Shown here: one piece after another, positions 17,051 to 26,186 of the stretch
Layout: each line of letters opens with the position of its first letter
How positions within the stretch are numbered: position 1 is the stretch's first letter
Assembly (NCBI RefSeq): GCF_900142785.1
Contig: NZ_FRCD01000014.1
Location: 62,001-126,000, forward strand
Length of the DNA: 64,000 nucleotides
Source of the DNA: Chryseobacterium carnipullorum
Lineage (GTDB): Bacteria > Bacteroidota > Bacteroidia > Flavobacteriales > Weeksellaceae
Direction: 5' to 3'
Notes under the pieces: model-generated
What the model saw: only the letters and a program-made list of their open reading frames with translations
The model's database searches: none
Told to the model about the DNA's origin: nothing
Position numbers and translations under genes: made by a program

Positions 17051-18090
17051 TAGAGTGATTTTTTAAATTTAATTAAAATAGCAATAAAAACAGGTCCTCC
17101 GATTAATGAAGTCAAAATACCGATCGGCAATTCTGATGGTGCCACAATACTTCGGCTGAAGGTATCGGCGATCAACAGTAAAATACTTCCTAAAACTGCG
17201 GATAATGGTAAAATAAACACATAATTTGATTTAAATAAAAGCCTTAAAATATAAGGAACAATAAGACCAACAAAACCAATCGTTCCTGAAAATGCCACAC
17301 AGGTTCCTACCATCAAAGAGGTGATAATCACAATCTGCCTTTTCAGTTTCTCAACGTTTATTCCTAAATGCTGAGCATCTCTTTCTCCTAACATCATAGC
17401 GTTCAGTGCCTTTCCTTTCGGAAGTAAGATCGCATAAGAAATAACGATCACTACCGCCAAAATTATATTTTTTGTCCAGGTAGCTGCAGCAAGACTTCCC
17501 ATATTCCAGAACGTAAGGTCTCTTAACTGTTCATCTTTTGAAATATAAATCAAAAAGCCTGTAATCGAAAAGCCGATGGATGTGATGGCGACACCGCTTA
17601 ACAGCATCATGACAACATTGGTTTTCCCTGCGCTTGTAGAAATCCTGTATACCAGCATCATGGCTAGTAAGGCGCCTGCAAAAGCAGATATACCTACGAG
17701 TGAAAACTGTACTACTTCAGGAAGATATTGTTTGAAATGTCCTCCTAAAACAATGGCAATTGCCGCAAGTAATGTTGCCCCGGAAGTTAGACCTATTGCC
17801 TCACCGGTTGCCAAAGGATTTTTAAATAATCCCTGCAGACTCGTCCCTGAAACTGCGAGCATGCTTCCTATTAAAATAGCCATGACAATTCTGGATGCTC
17901 TTACCTCCCAAATTACATATTGATCGCTTAAAGATAAGCCCGGATCACCTTTTATGTATTGCCATAAAACTTTGAAGGGTGATGTTCCTCCAAAGTCGTA
18001 GACTCCCGTATTAAGTGCCAGTACTGCTATGATCGCAAGCAGTACGGCACCTATAGTCAGATAAAAGTATAATTTACTTTGTGTTCTCAA
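17050..18090 (-). CDS. hmuU: haem/iron ABC transporter permease (FecCD family)
   Basis: 346 residues with many hydrophobic helices. FecCD hallmarks include LRASRIV-like VWEVRASRIVMAILIG, LQGLFKNPLATGEAIGLTSGA, MLLSGVAI, LGERDAQHLGINVE and FVGLIVPYILRLL. It overlaps the end of hmuT by 17 bases and the start of hmuV by one. It is placed in the inner membrane, passing haem to the cytoplasm with HmuV. Confidence 0.95.
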   Translation of the reverse strand: MRTQSKLYFYLTIGAVLLAIIAVLALNTGVYDFGGTSPFKVLWQYIKGDPGLSLSDQYVIWEVRASRIVMAILIGSMLAVSGTSLQGLFKNPLATGEAIGLTSGATLLAAIAIVLGGHFKQYLPEVVQFSLVGISAFAGALLAMMLVYRISTSAGKTNVVMMLLSGVAITSIGFSITGFLIYISKDEQLRDLTFWNMGSLAAATWTKNIILAVVIVISYAILLPKGKALNAMMLGERDAQHLGINVEKLKRQIVIITSLMVGTCVAFSGTIGFVGLIVPYILRLLFKSNYVFILPLSAVLGSILLLIADTFSRSIVAPSELPIGILTSLIGGPVFIAILIKFKKSL

Positions 18091-18952
18091 TTAAAAGTTT
18101 GTTTAATCCTACTGCTGCTTCTCCTAGTCTGGGTCCGAAACCTGAAACCAATCCTCCGTCCATTGCGATGATCTTCTTATTTTTACCTGCGTTCGTCTGA
18201 GCTACCCCCGGCATTTTAAGGGCTCCTTCATTTCCACCGGCACCCTGAAGTCCTGTTGAGAAGAAGAATAAAACATCAGGATTAGCTTTTACTACTGCTT
18301 CCGGTGTCAAAGGTTTGAAATCTTCGAAATCAGTTACAGCATTTTGTCCACCCGCAAGAGTGATGAGAGCGTCCATTGGAGTTTTTGTTCCTGAAACCAT
18401 CAGCATGTTTCCTCTTGCGTAGATGAACAATACTTTTGGTTTTTTAGCAATGGGCTGAACCTGTTTTAAATCTGCATCGATTTTATCATTCAATTTCTGA
18501 TAATCTGTATTTCCCACTGCTTTGGCTACATCGGCAATAAGCTTTTTGGTTCCTTCTACCGTAAATTCCTGCTTGAAAACCTCAGTTTTAATCCCTGAAG
18601 ACTTGATTTTAGCCATTAATTCAGGATTGATATCTTTTTCTGAGGCTAAAATTAAAGTGGGACTCACCGCCATGATCGGCTCGATCGTCATAGATCTTAC
18701 ATGACCAAGATCTTTGGCTGTAGTTTTTAATGTTTCAGGATACGTACTGGTAACATCTGTTCCAACAATTTCTTTTTCATGGCCCAGTGCACTTACAATT
18801 TCTGTAACTCCACCGCTCAATGTAACGATCTTGTTGTTGCTTTTCGGAGCTTTAGCAGATGTTTCTGTTGTATTTTCTTTTTTAGCACCTTCTTCTTTTT
18901 TGCATGAATAGACTGCCATCAGAATGGAAGCTGCAAGGATAATTTTTTTCAT
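18074..18952 (-). CDS. hmuT: haem ABC transporter substrate-binding lipoprotein
   Basis: 292 residues; lipobox-like AVYSC at the end of the signal sequence. A periplasmic-binding fold of the BtuF/HmuT class: KIVTLSGGVTEIVSALG, IVGTDVTSTYPE, VLFIYARGNMLMVSG, LTPEAVVKANPDVLFFFSTG and an end GFGPRLGEAAVGLNKLL. It overlaps the permease gene by 17 bases, so it pairs with HmuUV. Confidence 0.93.
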   Translation of the reverse strand: MKKIILAASILMAVYSCKKEEGAKKENTTETSAKAPKSNNKIVTLSGGVTEIVSALGHEKEIVGTDVTSTYPETLKTTAKDLGHVRSMTIEPIMAVSPTLILASEKDINPELMAKIKSSGIKTEVFKQEFTVEGTKKLIADVAKAVGNTDYQKLNDKIDADLKQVQPIAKKPKVLFIYARGNMLMVSGTKTPMDALITLAGGQNAVTDFEDFKPLTPEAVVKANPDVLFFFSTGLQGAGGNEGALKMPGVAQTNAGKNKKIIAMDGGLVSGFGPRLGEAAVGLNKLLIENTK

Positions 18953-18973
18953 GATATACTATTATTAGATTGA

Positions 18974-20080
18974 TTATAAAGGGTCAAATTCGAAATTGGA
19001 AGAACCTCTGTTTCCATTTTTGTCTTTCATGGCATTGAATCTCAGTTTGAAATAAAATCCTTCTGCATCTTTTAAGACAAAGAAACGGTCTGAGTATACA
19101 AAGGGTTGTGGTATATCGGGCGTTCCTGTAGTGGTTCTCCATTTATCTCCAAGCGCACGCTGATCATTAAAAATAAATTTAGACTGATCTACATCGCTTA
19201 ATTTGAATGCATTATAAGCCTGTTCAAGATTACCTCCTGCATTGATCTGATATACTCCAACTCCGTCTAAAGTATTGGTGATAATAAAATCAGCGTAGAA
19301 ATAGCTTCCAGCGCTTGTAGTGGGGGCAGAGAATACTTCGTTGGTAAACGTTGTAAAGGCCAGATCCCATTTTTTCTTTTTCGGCTGTACCTTAGCAGGA
19401 GTACCTGTTTTAAGATTGAAATAGCTAAAATTATATTCGGTATCTTTTGGAATAACATATTCCTGATAAGTCGTTGCTGATACATCAGCATACCTTATTT
19501 TATAGCCGTTCAGGGCACGTAAAATCTGAATTTTCTTCCAGCCTCTTGAAGCTCCGGATAAACTGACAGATCCGGCTCCGATGTTACTTGAAGGTGGAAT
19601 ATCTCTTCCTAAGTTGACGAGATAGATTGGGTTCTCTGTATCATTTTCTTTAATGGCATCAATTCCTGTGGTTTGGGTCAGGAAATTTCCAATTGGATTA
19701 TCAACATACTGCATATTGGCTACACTGAATGTTCCAACCTGAGCTTCTGCTTTCAATGCAGTAACGTCTGATTCCTTTACGAGATTGATATCTGTAGCAT
19801 TCGGAATTTTGGCAACGGTCATCGCTATAGATCCATTGATCACTACACGGAATGCATCTCCTGTGTAAAACCCAAGATCCCAGCTGGTTCTGGTATTGGT
19901 GGCAGCATTCTGGTAATCACTTAAATCAATCCACACCTGATTAGGTTCTGTAGGTCCTCCAACGGCAACATCTACTATTGATCCTGTAAGGGGAGCCACC
20001 GGCACCGGATCTTCATCTGCTGCAAGGCATGACTGCAAAGCAACAATAGAAAGAAGGGATAGAATTTTTAAATAGTTCAT
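18974..20080 (-). CDS. hmuY: HmuY-family haem-binding lipoprotein
   Basis: 368 residues; lipobox ALQSC (Cys18). The HmuY fold is recognised by the paired motifs TSWDLGFYTGDAFRVVING (from residue 65) and KKWDLAFTTFTNEVFSAP in the second half, plus FVLKDAEGFYFKLRFNAM near the end. HmuY proteins bind haem at the cell surface and deliver it to the partner TonB receptor encoded next door, 16 bases upstream. It lacks a T9SS tail, unlike the related protein at 23317. Confidence 0.9.
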   Translation of the reverse strand: MNYLKILSLLSIVALQSCLAADEDPVPVAPLTGSIVDVAVGGPTEPNQVWIDLSDYQNAATNTRTSWDLGFYTGDAFRVVINGSIAMTVAKIPNATDINLVKESDVTALKAEAQVGTFSVANMQYVDNPIGNFLTQTTGIDAIKENDTENPIYLVNLGRDIPPSSNIGAGSVSLSGASRGWKKIQILRALNGYKIRYADVSATTYQEYVIPKDTEYNFSYFNLKTGTPAKVQPKKKKWDLAFTTFTNEVFSAPTTSAGSYFYADFIITNTLDGVGVYQINAGGNLEQAYNAFKLSDVDQSKFIFNDQRALGDKWRTTTGTPDIPQPFVYSDRFFVLKDAEGFYFKLRFNAMKDKNGNRGSSNFEFDPL

Positions 20081-20096
20081 AATGATCGCTTATGTT

Positions 20097-22211
20097 TTAA
20101 AATTGATAGATTAATCTTGCAAAATAGCTTCTTCCGTAATATAAATTAATACGGTCTGCCCCGGCAGTGTGAGCCGATCCTGCATTGGCTGTAGAATTCA
20201 GACTGGTAACATCAAAGATGTTTTTAACCCCCACCGAAACTTCCATGTGATCTTTCCAGAAAGGCTGACTGACAATGAAGTCCATCATATGAAAACCATC
20301 TGTTTTACCCAGTCTGAAGCCTTCGGAATCACTTTCCAGCACATAATTTCTTCCAGGCCCTGTATATTTATAATACAATGAAAAGCCTGTCCCTGAATTT
20401 TTCAGTTTGTAGTTGGCCGATGCTCCTGCCTGTACAAGATATTGGAAATCTGTAGGAGAAGTGTGCTCCAATTCATTCATTGATACTGAAGTCCCATTAA
20501 CCGAACCTCTTAAAGAAAATGCTAACTGGTCTTTTCTAAAATCTACGTTAGCAGATAGAAGCATGTTTCTATAAGTATTGAGGTTCATATATTTATAGGT
20601 GGAAGGTTTTTTCACCATCACCATTTCTATTCTGTCCTGTACGTCAAGGTAAAGTGCATTAACGCCATACGCTATTTTCCAATCGTTACCCGCCGAAAAA
20701 TTCTGATCCCAGAAAAGACCCGCTGAAAAACCTTTTTCAGGATTCAGATCAGGATTTCCCTGAAGGTCATGATTAATATTCACAAAGTAGGTAAACAGCT
20801 CGTCGTAGGTAGGAAAACGGTTGGCCGTACCGGCAACAGCTCTCAGATTTGAATTCTCAGAGGTTTTAAGTCTTGCAGAAAGAGCGTAATTAAATTGATT
20901 ATCAAACCTATCACTGACCGAAAGTCGGGCTCCCGGTCTTACTGAGAATTGATCTGAAATGTTCCATTCTCCTGAAACGAATGTGGAGTAAGTGAAGATA
21001 TTTCTTTTCACAGAATCCCCAAAAAACTGTCCTGCAATAAGGGCTGCCTGACCGTTCGTATAATCTAATTCATAACCAAGCTGAAAATCAAAGGTTTTAT
21101 TGTTCAGGAAATTACTGAACATTCCTCTTGAATAGACGATATCGGTTTGATAATAAGATCTTTTTTCATCCTTACTTGTAACCGATCTGTTAGGAATATC
21201 GTAGTTGTAATCAAAGTATTTTCTATCCTGCGTCTGGTAAGAAAAGTCTCCCATATAGCGGATGTTTCCTAAATTTGCCTGGATGTTGAACTGATGAATC
21301 CATCGGTTGGTATTGTATTCTCTATCCCTGCTCTGATACACCACGCCTCCCAGCCCGTCGTTCAGAGGAATTCTACTCATTTCCGGATTGTAAAAATTAA
21401 ATTTTTCGTTCAGATAAGAAAGCTTATAGTAGAATGAAGTTTTGTTTTTGGTGTATCTTACCAATGCTGAAGCATCATATTGATCCTTCGGATTCCATTC
21501 ATAGCCTCTTTTTATTTCAGGATCTGTTCCGAAATATTTATACCCTCTGCTCTCACCTTCATATCCCATGAATTGATTATGGTTGAAACTGATATTCGCA
21601 AACCAATTGGAATCTATATTATAATCTACGTTAAAGTTCTGAATATGTCTACCGTTTCCTTTTTTCTTAAGGTCGTAGTTATTTCTTACCGTTTCTTCCT
21701 GAAGAGATGCTTTTACTGCAACCTTTTTTGCACTTGTTTTTCTTGTAATAATATTGATTACTCCTGCTACTGCTCCATTCCCGTACTCCACTCCCATGCT
21801 TCCCTTGACAATCTCAATCCTTTCTATATTGTTCAGAGAGAGTTTGGTAAGGTCGATGTTACTTCCAAGTCCTGTATCTCCAACTACCGGAATATTATCA
21901 ATTAATATTTTTACATAATTTCCATCAAGTCCCATCATATTGGCTGTAGAATTACCCGAACGGGTGTCTGGCGTAATCTGGATATTAAGACTTTGATTAA
22001 GAACATCTGCCACATTGGTTGCCGCCATATTTTTGATCTGTTGGGCATCGATGACATCAACTTTATATATTGATTTGTTGATGGACTGCTGGGTATACTG
22101 CCCGGTAATGACAACTTCCTCTATTTTATTTTTAGTAAGAGAATCTTTTTCTTGTGCGTTCATCCAAAAGGCAATGGATAGTGACAGAACGGAAAGCACC
22201 TTCTTCTTCAT
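20097..22211 (-). CDS. hmuR: TonB-dependent outer-membrane haem receptor (HmuR-like)
   Basis: 704 residues: signal peptide ending AFWMNAQ, TonB-box-like EEVVITGQYTQQ, a plug with NMMGLDGNYVKILIDNIPV and GSMGVEYGNGAVAGVINIITRK, then a beta-barrel ending in aromatic YFARLIYQF. The haem assignment rests on the adjacent HmuY, HmuTUV and HmuS genes. It is the first gene of the operon, transcribed from the divergent intergenic region that contains the operators. Confidence 0.93.
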   Translation of the reverse strand: MKKKVLSVLSLSIAFWMNAQEKDSLTKNKIEEVVITGQYTQQSINKSIYKVDVIDAQQIKNMAATNVADVLNQSLNIQITPDTRSGNSTANMMGLDGNYVKILIDNIPVVGDTGLGSNIDLTKLSLNNIERIEIVKGSMGVEYGNGAVAGVINIITRKTSAKKVAVKASLQEETVRNNYDLKKKGNGRHIQNFNVDYNIDSNWFANISFNHNQFMGYEGESRGYKYFGTDPEIKRGYEWNPKDQYDASALVRYTKNKTSFYYKLSYLNEKFNFYNPEMSRIPLNDGLGGVVYQSRDREYNTNRWIHQFNIQANLGNIRYMGDFSYQTQDRKYFDYNYDIPNRSVTSKDEKRSYYQTDIVYSRGMFSNFLNNKTFDFQLGYELDYTNGQAALIAGQFFGDSVKRNIFTYSTFVSGEWNISDQFSVRPGARLSVSDRFDNQFNYALSARLKTSENSNLRAVAGTANRFPTYDELFTYFVNINHDLQGNPDLNPEKGFSAGLFWDQNFSAGNDWKIAYGVNALYLDVQDRIEMVMVKKPSTYKYMNLNTYRNMLLSANVDFRKDQLAFSLRGSVNGTSVSMNELEHTSPTDFQYLVQAGASANYKLKNSGTGFSLYYKYTGPGRNYVLESDSEGFRLGKTDGFHMMDFIVSQPFWKDHMEVSVGVKNIFDVTSLNSTANAGSAHTAGADRINLYYGRSYFARLIYQF

Positions 22212-22227
22212 AGAGTAAAAATTTTGG

Positions 22228-22251
22228 CAAATATAATGCTTTATTTAGAAT
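22228..22251 (-). promoter_or_regulatory. haem operon promoter with degenerate operator half
   Basis: On the minus strand TATATTTG (22228-22235) is a TAnnTTTG -7 box close to the hmuR start. Upstream, at 22246-22251, TAGAAT is a conserved half of the TAGAATnATTCTA operator; its other half is degenerate (AGTTAAAA). Confidence 0.55.
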
Positions 22252-22268
22252 AGTTAAAAATAAATACT

Positions 22269-22289
22269 TATTTTTGTAGAATAATTCTA
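22269..22289 (+). promoter_or_regulatory. promoter plus iron-type operator before the T9SS protein at 22305
   Basis: TATTTTTG (22269-22276) is a -7 box and is immediately followed by the perfect 13-bp palindrome TAGAATAATTCTA (22277-22289). The palindrome resembles a Fur 7-1-7 box in spacing. Confidence 0.7.
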
Positions 22290-22304
22290 AATAAAAATAA
22301 CGTT

Positions 22305-23123
22305 ATGAAATTAAAACTACTTTTAGGAACATTAATGCTGACGGCTTTTACAGCGAATGCACAAGTAGCGACGCTTAATGAAAATTTCAACAACTTTACT
22401 ACCGGAACGACTACTTTTCCTCAGGGAGGCTGGTCCGCAGTAGTAGCTCCTATTACAGGTGCATTTCCACCGGCACCCCCAAGAATGATTGTAGCTGCTC
22501 TGGAAAATGATAATACACAGAGATTTATCCAATCTTATGCGGGTAATAACGCGACCACTCCTTCTTATCTTGTTACTCCTCTGATTGAAAATCTAACAGG
22601 AAATAAGGTTTTGACATTTACCGCTACGTTGGTATCTCCATCTCCAGGGCCCGGAACGATTCAGATAGGATTAGCAACAAGCCCTAGCGATATGTCTACT
22701 TTTGTGGGGGTAGGAACTCCTATCAATGTAACGACCATTGGAGTTATTCAGAACATCAGTGTTAATATTCCTTCGACTACAGGTTCTTATATTGTTTTTA
22801 AATTTACTCCAACGGCTACGCACGTCGCTATCCAGATTGATGATGTAGCCTATAAGCCAAGTACCTCATTGGCAGTCAATGATACTTCTAAAATAAAAGA
22901 GAACTTTAAATTTGCTGTAAATTCTGACAATACTGCTTTAGAATTTATCGCCAGAACAGAACCTAAAAATATTGAGATTTACTCTGCAGCAGGACAAAAA
23001 GTAGCTGAAGGAAAATTAAAAGGACAGAAATTTGACATCAGTACTCTTCAGAAAGGAGTTTATTATATGCTTGTGGAAACCGCTGAAGGATCGGCAGTTC
23101 AATCTAAGTTCATTAAAAAATAA
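22305..23123 (+). CDS. T9SS-exported protein of the haem locus (unknown function)
   Basis: 272 residues: signal peptide MKLKLLLGTLMLTAFTANAQ, then a beta-rich body (LNENFNNFTTGTT, WSAVVAP, PSYLVTPLIENLTGNK, IQIDDVAYKPS) like choice-of-anchor or lectin-type jelly rolls, then a type A sorting domain (IEIYSAAGQKVAEGKLKGQ, LQKGVYYMLVETAEG). It is transcribed away from the haem receptor and has the same operator as the neighbouring HmuY-like gene. It may capture a host or haem protein at the surface, by context only. Confidence 0.85.
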   Translation: MKLKLLLGTLMLTAFTANAQVATLNENFNNFTTGTTTFPQGGWSAVVAPITGAFPPAPPRMIVAALENDNTQRFIQSYAGNNATTPSYLVTPLIENLTGNKVLTFTATLVSPSPGPGTIQIGLATSPSDMSTFVGVGTPINVTTIGVIQNISVNIPSTTGSYIVFKFTPTATHVAIQIDDVAYKPSTSLAVNDTSKIKENFKFAVNSDNTALEFIARTEPKNIEIYSAAGQKVAEGKLKGQKFDISTLQKGVYYMLVETAEGSAVQSKFIKK

Positions 23124-23150
23124 GATTTATCAGACTGTATATCCCTTTAC

Positions 23151-23186
23151 AAAGCCGGCCGGAAGATTTCCAGCCGGCTTTTTTTG
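23151..23186 (+). terminator. intrinsic terminator
   Basis: AAAGCCGGC (23151-23159) pairs with GCCGGCTTT (23173-23181), followed by T residues. Confidence 0.85.
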
Positions 23187-23272
23187 TACTGAACACAATT
23201 ATTTTTTCGATCGATTATTATGAAACAAGACAAATGTCATGTTTTTATTTAGACTGATTAAAAATAATTATA

Positions 23273-23293
23273 TAATTTTGTAGAATCATTCTA
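23273..23293 (+). promoter_or_regulatory. promoter plus iron-type operator before the HmuY-like T9SS gene
   Basis: TAATTTTG (23273-23280) is a -7 box directly joined to TAGAATCATTCTA (23281-23293). The arrangement is identical to that at 22269-22289, differing only at the central base of the palindrome. Confidence 0.7.
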
Positions 23294-23316
23294 AATAAGA
23301 ATTTAAAAAATCAGTT

Positions 23317-24606
23317 ATGAAAACAAAACTATTATTGGCTTCAGTTCTTGCTCTTTCTGTTCAACAGACTGTTTTAGCACAAACTGATGCATTAGGATAT
23401 ACGCAGGCAAATATGACGATGGGACCTTCCTACCAGAATCGTGTGTTTTTTAACCTTGCCAACGGTAATATGGTTTCTCAGCCAGCCAATACGTGGGATG
23501 TTGCTTTTTACAGAAATTCCAACTTTGCATTTGGTTCAAGAGTGAATGATGCGATGAGTATCGAGGTATATACTGCTTCTACCAACATGGCAGATTGGGA
23601 TAATATCAACATCAGCAATATAGGAAGCTGGGGTGAGCCTTTATACAATCCCGATCAGGCGACAGATATAAGCCAGGGAGCTTTTGAACAAGGGCCTGTT
23701 ACCCATCCTACTCTTCCATCAACAGGCTGGGGAGTATATAACAGCTTGAATCACCACATTGAAGGGAAAGCAATTTTTGTTTTGAAATATACTACCTCCA
23801 ATACCTACGTAAAATTTGCTATTGAAGATGCTTTTGCAGGATACACTTTTAAATATTCAAAATGGAACGGAACAGCATGGGGCCCTACTGAAACCAGAAC
23901 CCTTGCCAACGGATCGGATGATGCTTACTTTAACTACTTCTCCTTCACGACAGGAGCAAAAGTTCCTAACATGGAACCTTCTAAAAGCGGCTGGGATTTT
24001 ATGTTTACCAAATATTATACTTTCTATAACAACATGATGATGTACCCTCTTACCGGGGCTATTCAGGGACCCAGTGTAAAAGTAGCCAAAGTGCAGTCTG
24101 AAACCCAGGAAACAGCGACTTTTACGACTCCTGCTGACACCAATTTCTCATCAAATCTTACCACGATAGGTCATTCATGGAAAGGGATTGGAAACGTTTA
24201 CAACAATGTAGTGTATTACGTGAAAAAAGGGAATGACTATTACAGAATGTACTTCACAACCAATGGAGGCGCTACTACAGGAGACATGTATTTCAAATAC
24301 AAAAAGATCACCGCCACTTTGGGAATTACAGAAGTAAGCAAAAAAGCTTCTTTCGGGATCTATCCCAACCCAACGACGGCAGACAAAAAAGTAACTGTTC
24401 TTTTTGATGTTAAAGAAAAAGCCAACAACAAAGGAAGCATAGAAGTCTATGATCTTACAGGAAAAAAAGTCTATACTGCAGAACTGACCAATCAGGCTGG
24501 TTTCTACAAGCAGGATCTTAACTTATCCCACCTTACTGCAGGAAATTATCTGGTAAAAATCACTTTTGGCGGCAGTACGGAAACAAAGAAACTTATCGTA
24601 AAATAA
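23317..24606 (+). CDS. HmuY-like protein with T9SS type A sorting domain
   Basis: 429 residues: signal peptide ending TVLAQ, a body with two HmuY-type motifs, NTWDVAFYRNSNFAFGSRVND and SGWDFMFTKYYTFYNN, and YVKKGNDYYRMYF in the position of the HmuY C-terminal strand. The last ~80 residues are a type A sorting domain (FGIYPNPTTADKK, IEVYDLTGKKVY, LTAGNYLVKITFGG). It would be secreted or surface-attached and may act as a second haem scavenger (haemophore) next to the HmuY lipoprotein. Its promoter carries the locus operator. Function is inferred. Confidence 0.85.
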   Translation: MKTKLLLASVLALSVQQTVLAQTDALGYTQANMTMGPSYQNRVFFNLANGNMVSQPANTWDVAFYRNSNFAFGSRVNDAMSIEVYTASTNMADWDNINISNIGSWGEPLYNPDQATDISQGAFEQGPVTHPTLPSTGWGVYNSLNHHIEGKAIFVLKYTTSNTYVKFAIEDAFAGYTFKYSKWNGTAWGPTETRTLANGSDDAYFNYFSFTTGAKVPNMEPSKSGWDFMFTKYYTFYNNMMMYPLTGAIQGPSVKVAKVQSETQETATFTTPADTNFSSNLTTIGHSWKGIGNVYNNVVYYVKKGNDYYRMYFTTNGGATTGDMYFKYKKITATLGITEVSKKASFGIYPNPTTADKKVTVLFDVKEKANNKGSIEVYDLTGKKVYTAELTNQAGFYKQDLNLSHLTAGNYLVKITFGGSTETKKLIVK

Positions 24607-24641
24607 ACTCAAAATTTTAATACTTTCTATTTTTTCTAATC

Positions 24642-24680
24642 AAAAGGCGGTTTCAGAATTCTGAAACCGCCTTTTATATG
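24642..24680 (+). terminator. intrinsic terminator, perfect 34-bp palindrome
   Basis: The arms AAAAGGCGGTTTCAGAA and TTCTGAAACCGCCTTTT (24642-24675) pair completely. It can work in both directions but suits the upstream HmuY-like gene. Confidence 0.85.
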
Positions 24681-24778
24681 GTATTTTTAATTCAAAGATT
24701 GAAAGATTAGAGAATTAAAAGATAACAATTTTTGTAACCCCTGCCTCTTTAAATTTTTAAATGCTTACCTCTTTAAAA

Positions 24779-25069
24779 TTAATAAATTTTAAACCCTTTA
24801 TACACTTCTACAGCACTTTCCATGATTTTTGAAGCATCTTTACGGAAATCCAGAAGATGATCCTGTCCATTGTGTCTGTTGTGATGCTCAACGCTTTCCC
24901 AAAGTTCAACCATAAAAAAAGTTCCTTTATTGTCTTTGTCTTCGATCAGGTCGTACTGAAGGCATCCTTCTTCTTTTCTCGTCTCTTTTACAAGATTTTG
25001 AAACAATTCTACAGCGTCCATCAGATAGTTTTCGTTAAACTTAAAAAGCGCTATTACATGTAAATTCAT
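24779..25069 (-). CDS. antibiotic biosynthesis monooxygenase-like (ABM/YgiN) protein
   Basis: 96-residue single-domain protein. VIALFKFNENYLMDAVELFQN, TRKEEGCLQYDLIEDKDN, FFMVELWESVEHHNRH and an HLLDFRKDA end match the dimeric ferredoxin-like ABM fold. Members act as quinol or small-molecule oxygenases, and some (IsdG-like) break haem, but the substrate cannot be told here. It stands alone in an AT-rich setting. Confidence 0.85.
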   Translation of the reverse strand: MNLHVIALFKFNENYLMDAVELFQNLVKETRKEEGCLQYDLIEDKDNKGTFFMVELWESVEHHNRHNGQDHLLDFRKDASKIMESAVEVYKGFKIY

Positions 25070-25156
25070 TGTCTATTATTTAATGATGTAAATGTAAATA
25101 TTTTCGAAGCTAAAAATGTTTTTGAAGCTTTTATTTTTTCACGAATTTCATTTGTT

Positions 25157-26044
25157 TTAATTAAAAACTGATTTATAAATAGTTATAGAACTCATGACAA
25201 TAACAAGGATCCCGATGACCAGAAACATTTTCTTCACAGGAAGCTTTGCCGTGAGCATCGCAGAAAATGGAGCGGTGATAATCCCGCCTATCAGAAGACC
25301 AAGAATAATGTTCCAGTGCTGGATTCCCAAAGTAAGGAAGAAAGTAACAGCCGCTGTTATGGTCAGTATGAATTTGGCTACAGTAGAACTGCCGACTGCA
25401 AATCTTGGGGTAAATGCATTTTTAATAAGGGTTCCGGTAACCAGTGGTCCCCAGCCTCCTCCGGCAAATGAATCTATAAATCCACCAATTAAACCAAGCC
25501 TTGTCAGATGAGTCTTTCTTTTCATGGCCCTGTTTTGTTTCTTTTTAAACGCGTTGGAAAGGATCTGAATTCCCAGATAAAGAGTGTAGAACGCAATAAG
25601 TGTTTTCGTGATTTTCGCATAGTACTCTCCCAGATACGTAAGGCTTAATGCCCCGATGACCGCTCCAATCACGGCAGGAATGGCCAGTTTTTTAACCAGA
25701 CTTTTACTTACATTTTTCAGTTTGATGTGGCTCAAACTTCCGGCAGCTGTGGTAAAACTTTCTGCAGAATGGATACTGGCACTGACGATATGAGGCGGAA
25801 TATTCAGAAATAAAAGAGTGGTCGTACAGATCACCCCATATCCCATTCCCATGGATCCGGCTACGATTTCTGCAAATACACCGACCAGGAGCATCCAGTA
25901 AAAAATATAATGGTCTTTGGCTAAAATATTCAGCAGCTCATCCATATAACCTAGTTCATACATGGATACCACTGCAATCAGCAGTATTGCCGCTGTAATA
26001 AAGAATACATTGAGTCTTATCTGGATTTTTCTTGAAATTATCAT
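25157..26044 (-). CDS. TauE/SafE (TSUP) family anion transporter
   Basis: 295-residue inner-membrane protein with about eight helices. GSMGMGYGVICTT and GGFIDSFAGGGWGPLVTGTLI are the paired family motifs. TSUP proteins move sulfite, thiosulfate, sulfonates or similar sulfur compounds. It lies downstream of an Rrf2 regulator gene, and its promoter has a 27-bp operator nearly identical to that before the cupin gene at 37006, so sulfur-linked control is likely. Confidence 0.92.
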   Translation of the reverse strand: MIISRKIQIRLNVFFITAAILLIAVVSMYELGYMDELLNILAKDHYIFYWMLLVGVFAEIVAGSMGMGYGVICTTTLLFLNIPPHIVSASIHSAESFTTAAGSLSHIKLKNVSKSLVKKLAIPAVIGAVIGALSLTYLGEYYAKITKTLIAFYTLYLGIQILSNAFKKKQNRAMKRKTHLTRLGLIGGFIDSFAGGGWGPLVTGTLIKNAFTPRFAVGSSTVAKFILTITAAVTFFLTLGIQHWNIILGLLIGGIITAPFSAMLTAKLPVKKMFLVIGILVIVMSSITIYKSVFN

Positions 26045-26186
26045 ATTACAATATCATTACAGTCCTTACGCTACAATTCCGGTTCCCAGATAATATAATT
26101 TCCTGTATCTGTTGGTCGGAGCCTTTTAAAAGCCTTCAGGAGAAGAGCTTTTCATGGGATTGTTTCATTTGGTGCACTGCAAATAT
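26045..26186 (-). other. long leader between the TSUP promoter and its start codon
   Basis: About 140 bases of transcribed leader. On the minus strand a short frame MKSSSPEGF-stop-KAPTNRYRKLYYLGTGIVA-stop can be read, and CAGATA/TATCTG arms and a CTTTTAAAAG core could fold. It may be a riboregulator, a leader peptide or a decayed small gene. No known riboswitch was recognised. Confidence 0.35.

Noticed and set aside
26045-26186. SAM-I riboswitch in the TSUP leader
   Set aside because: The conserved S-box core segments are missing.
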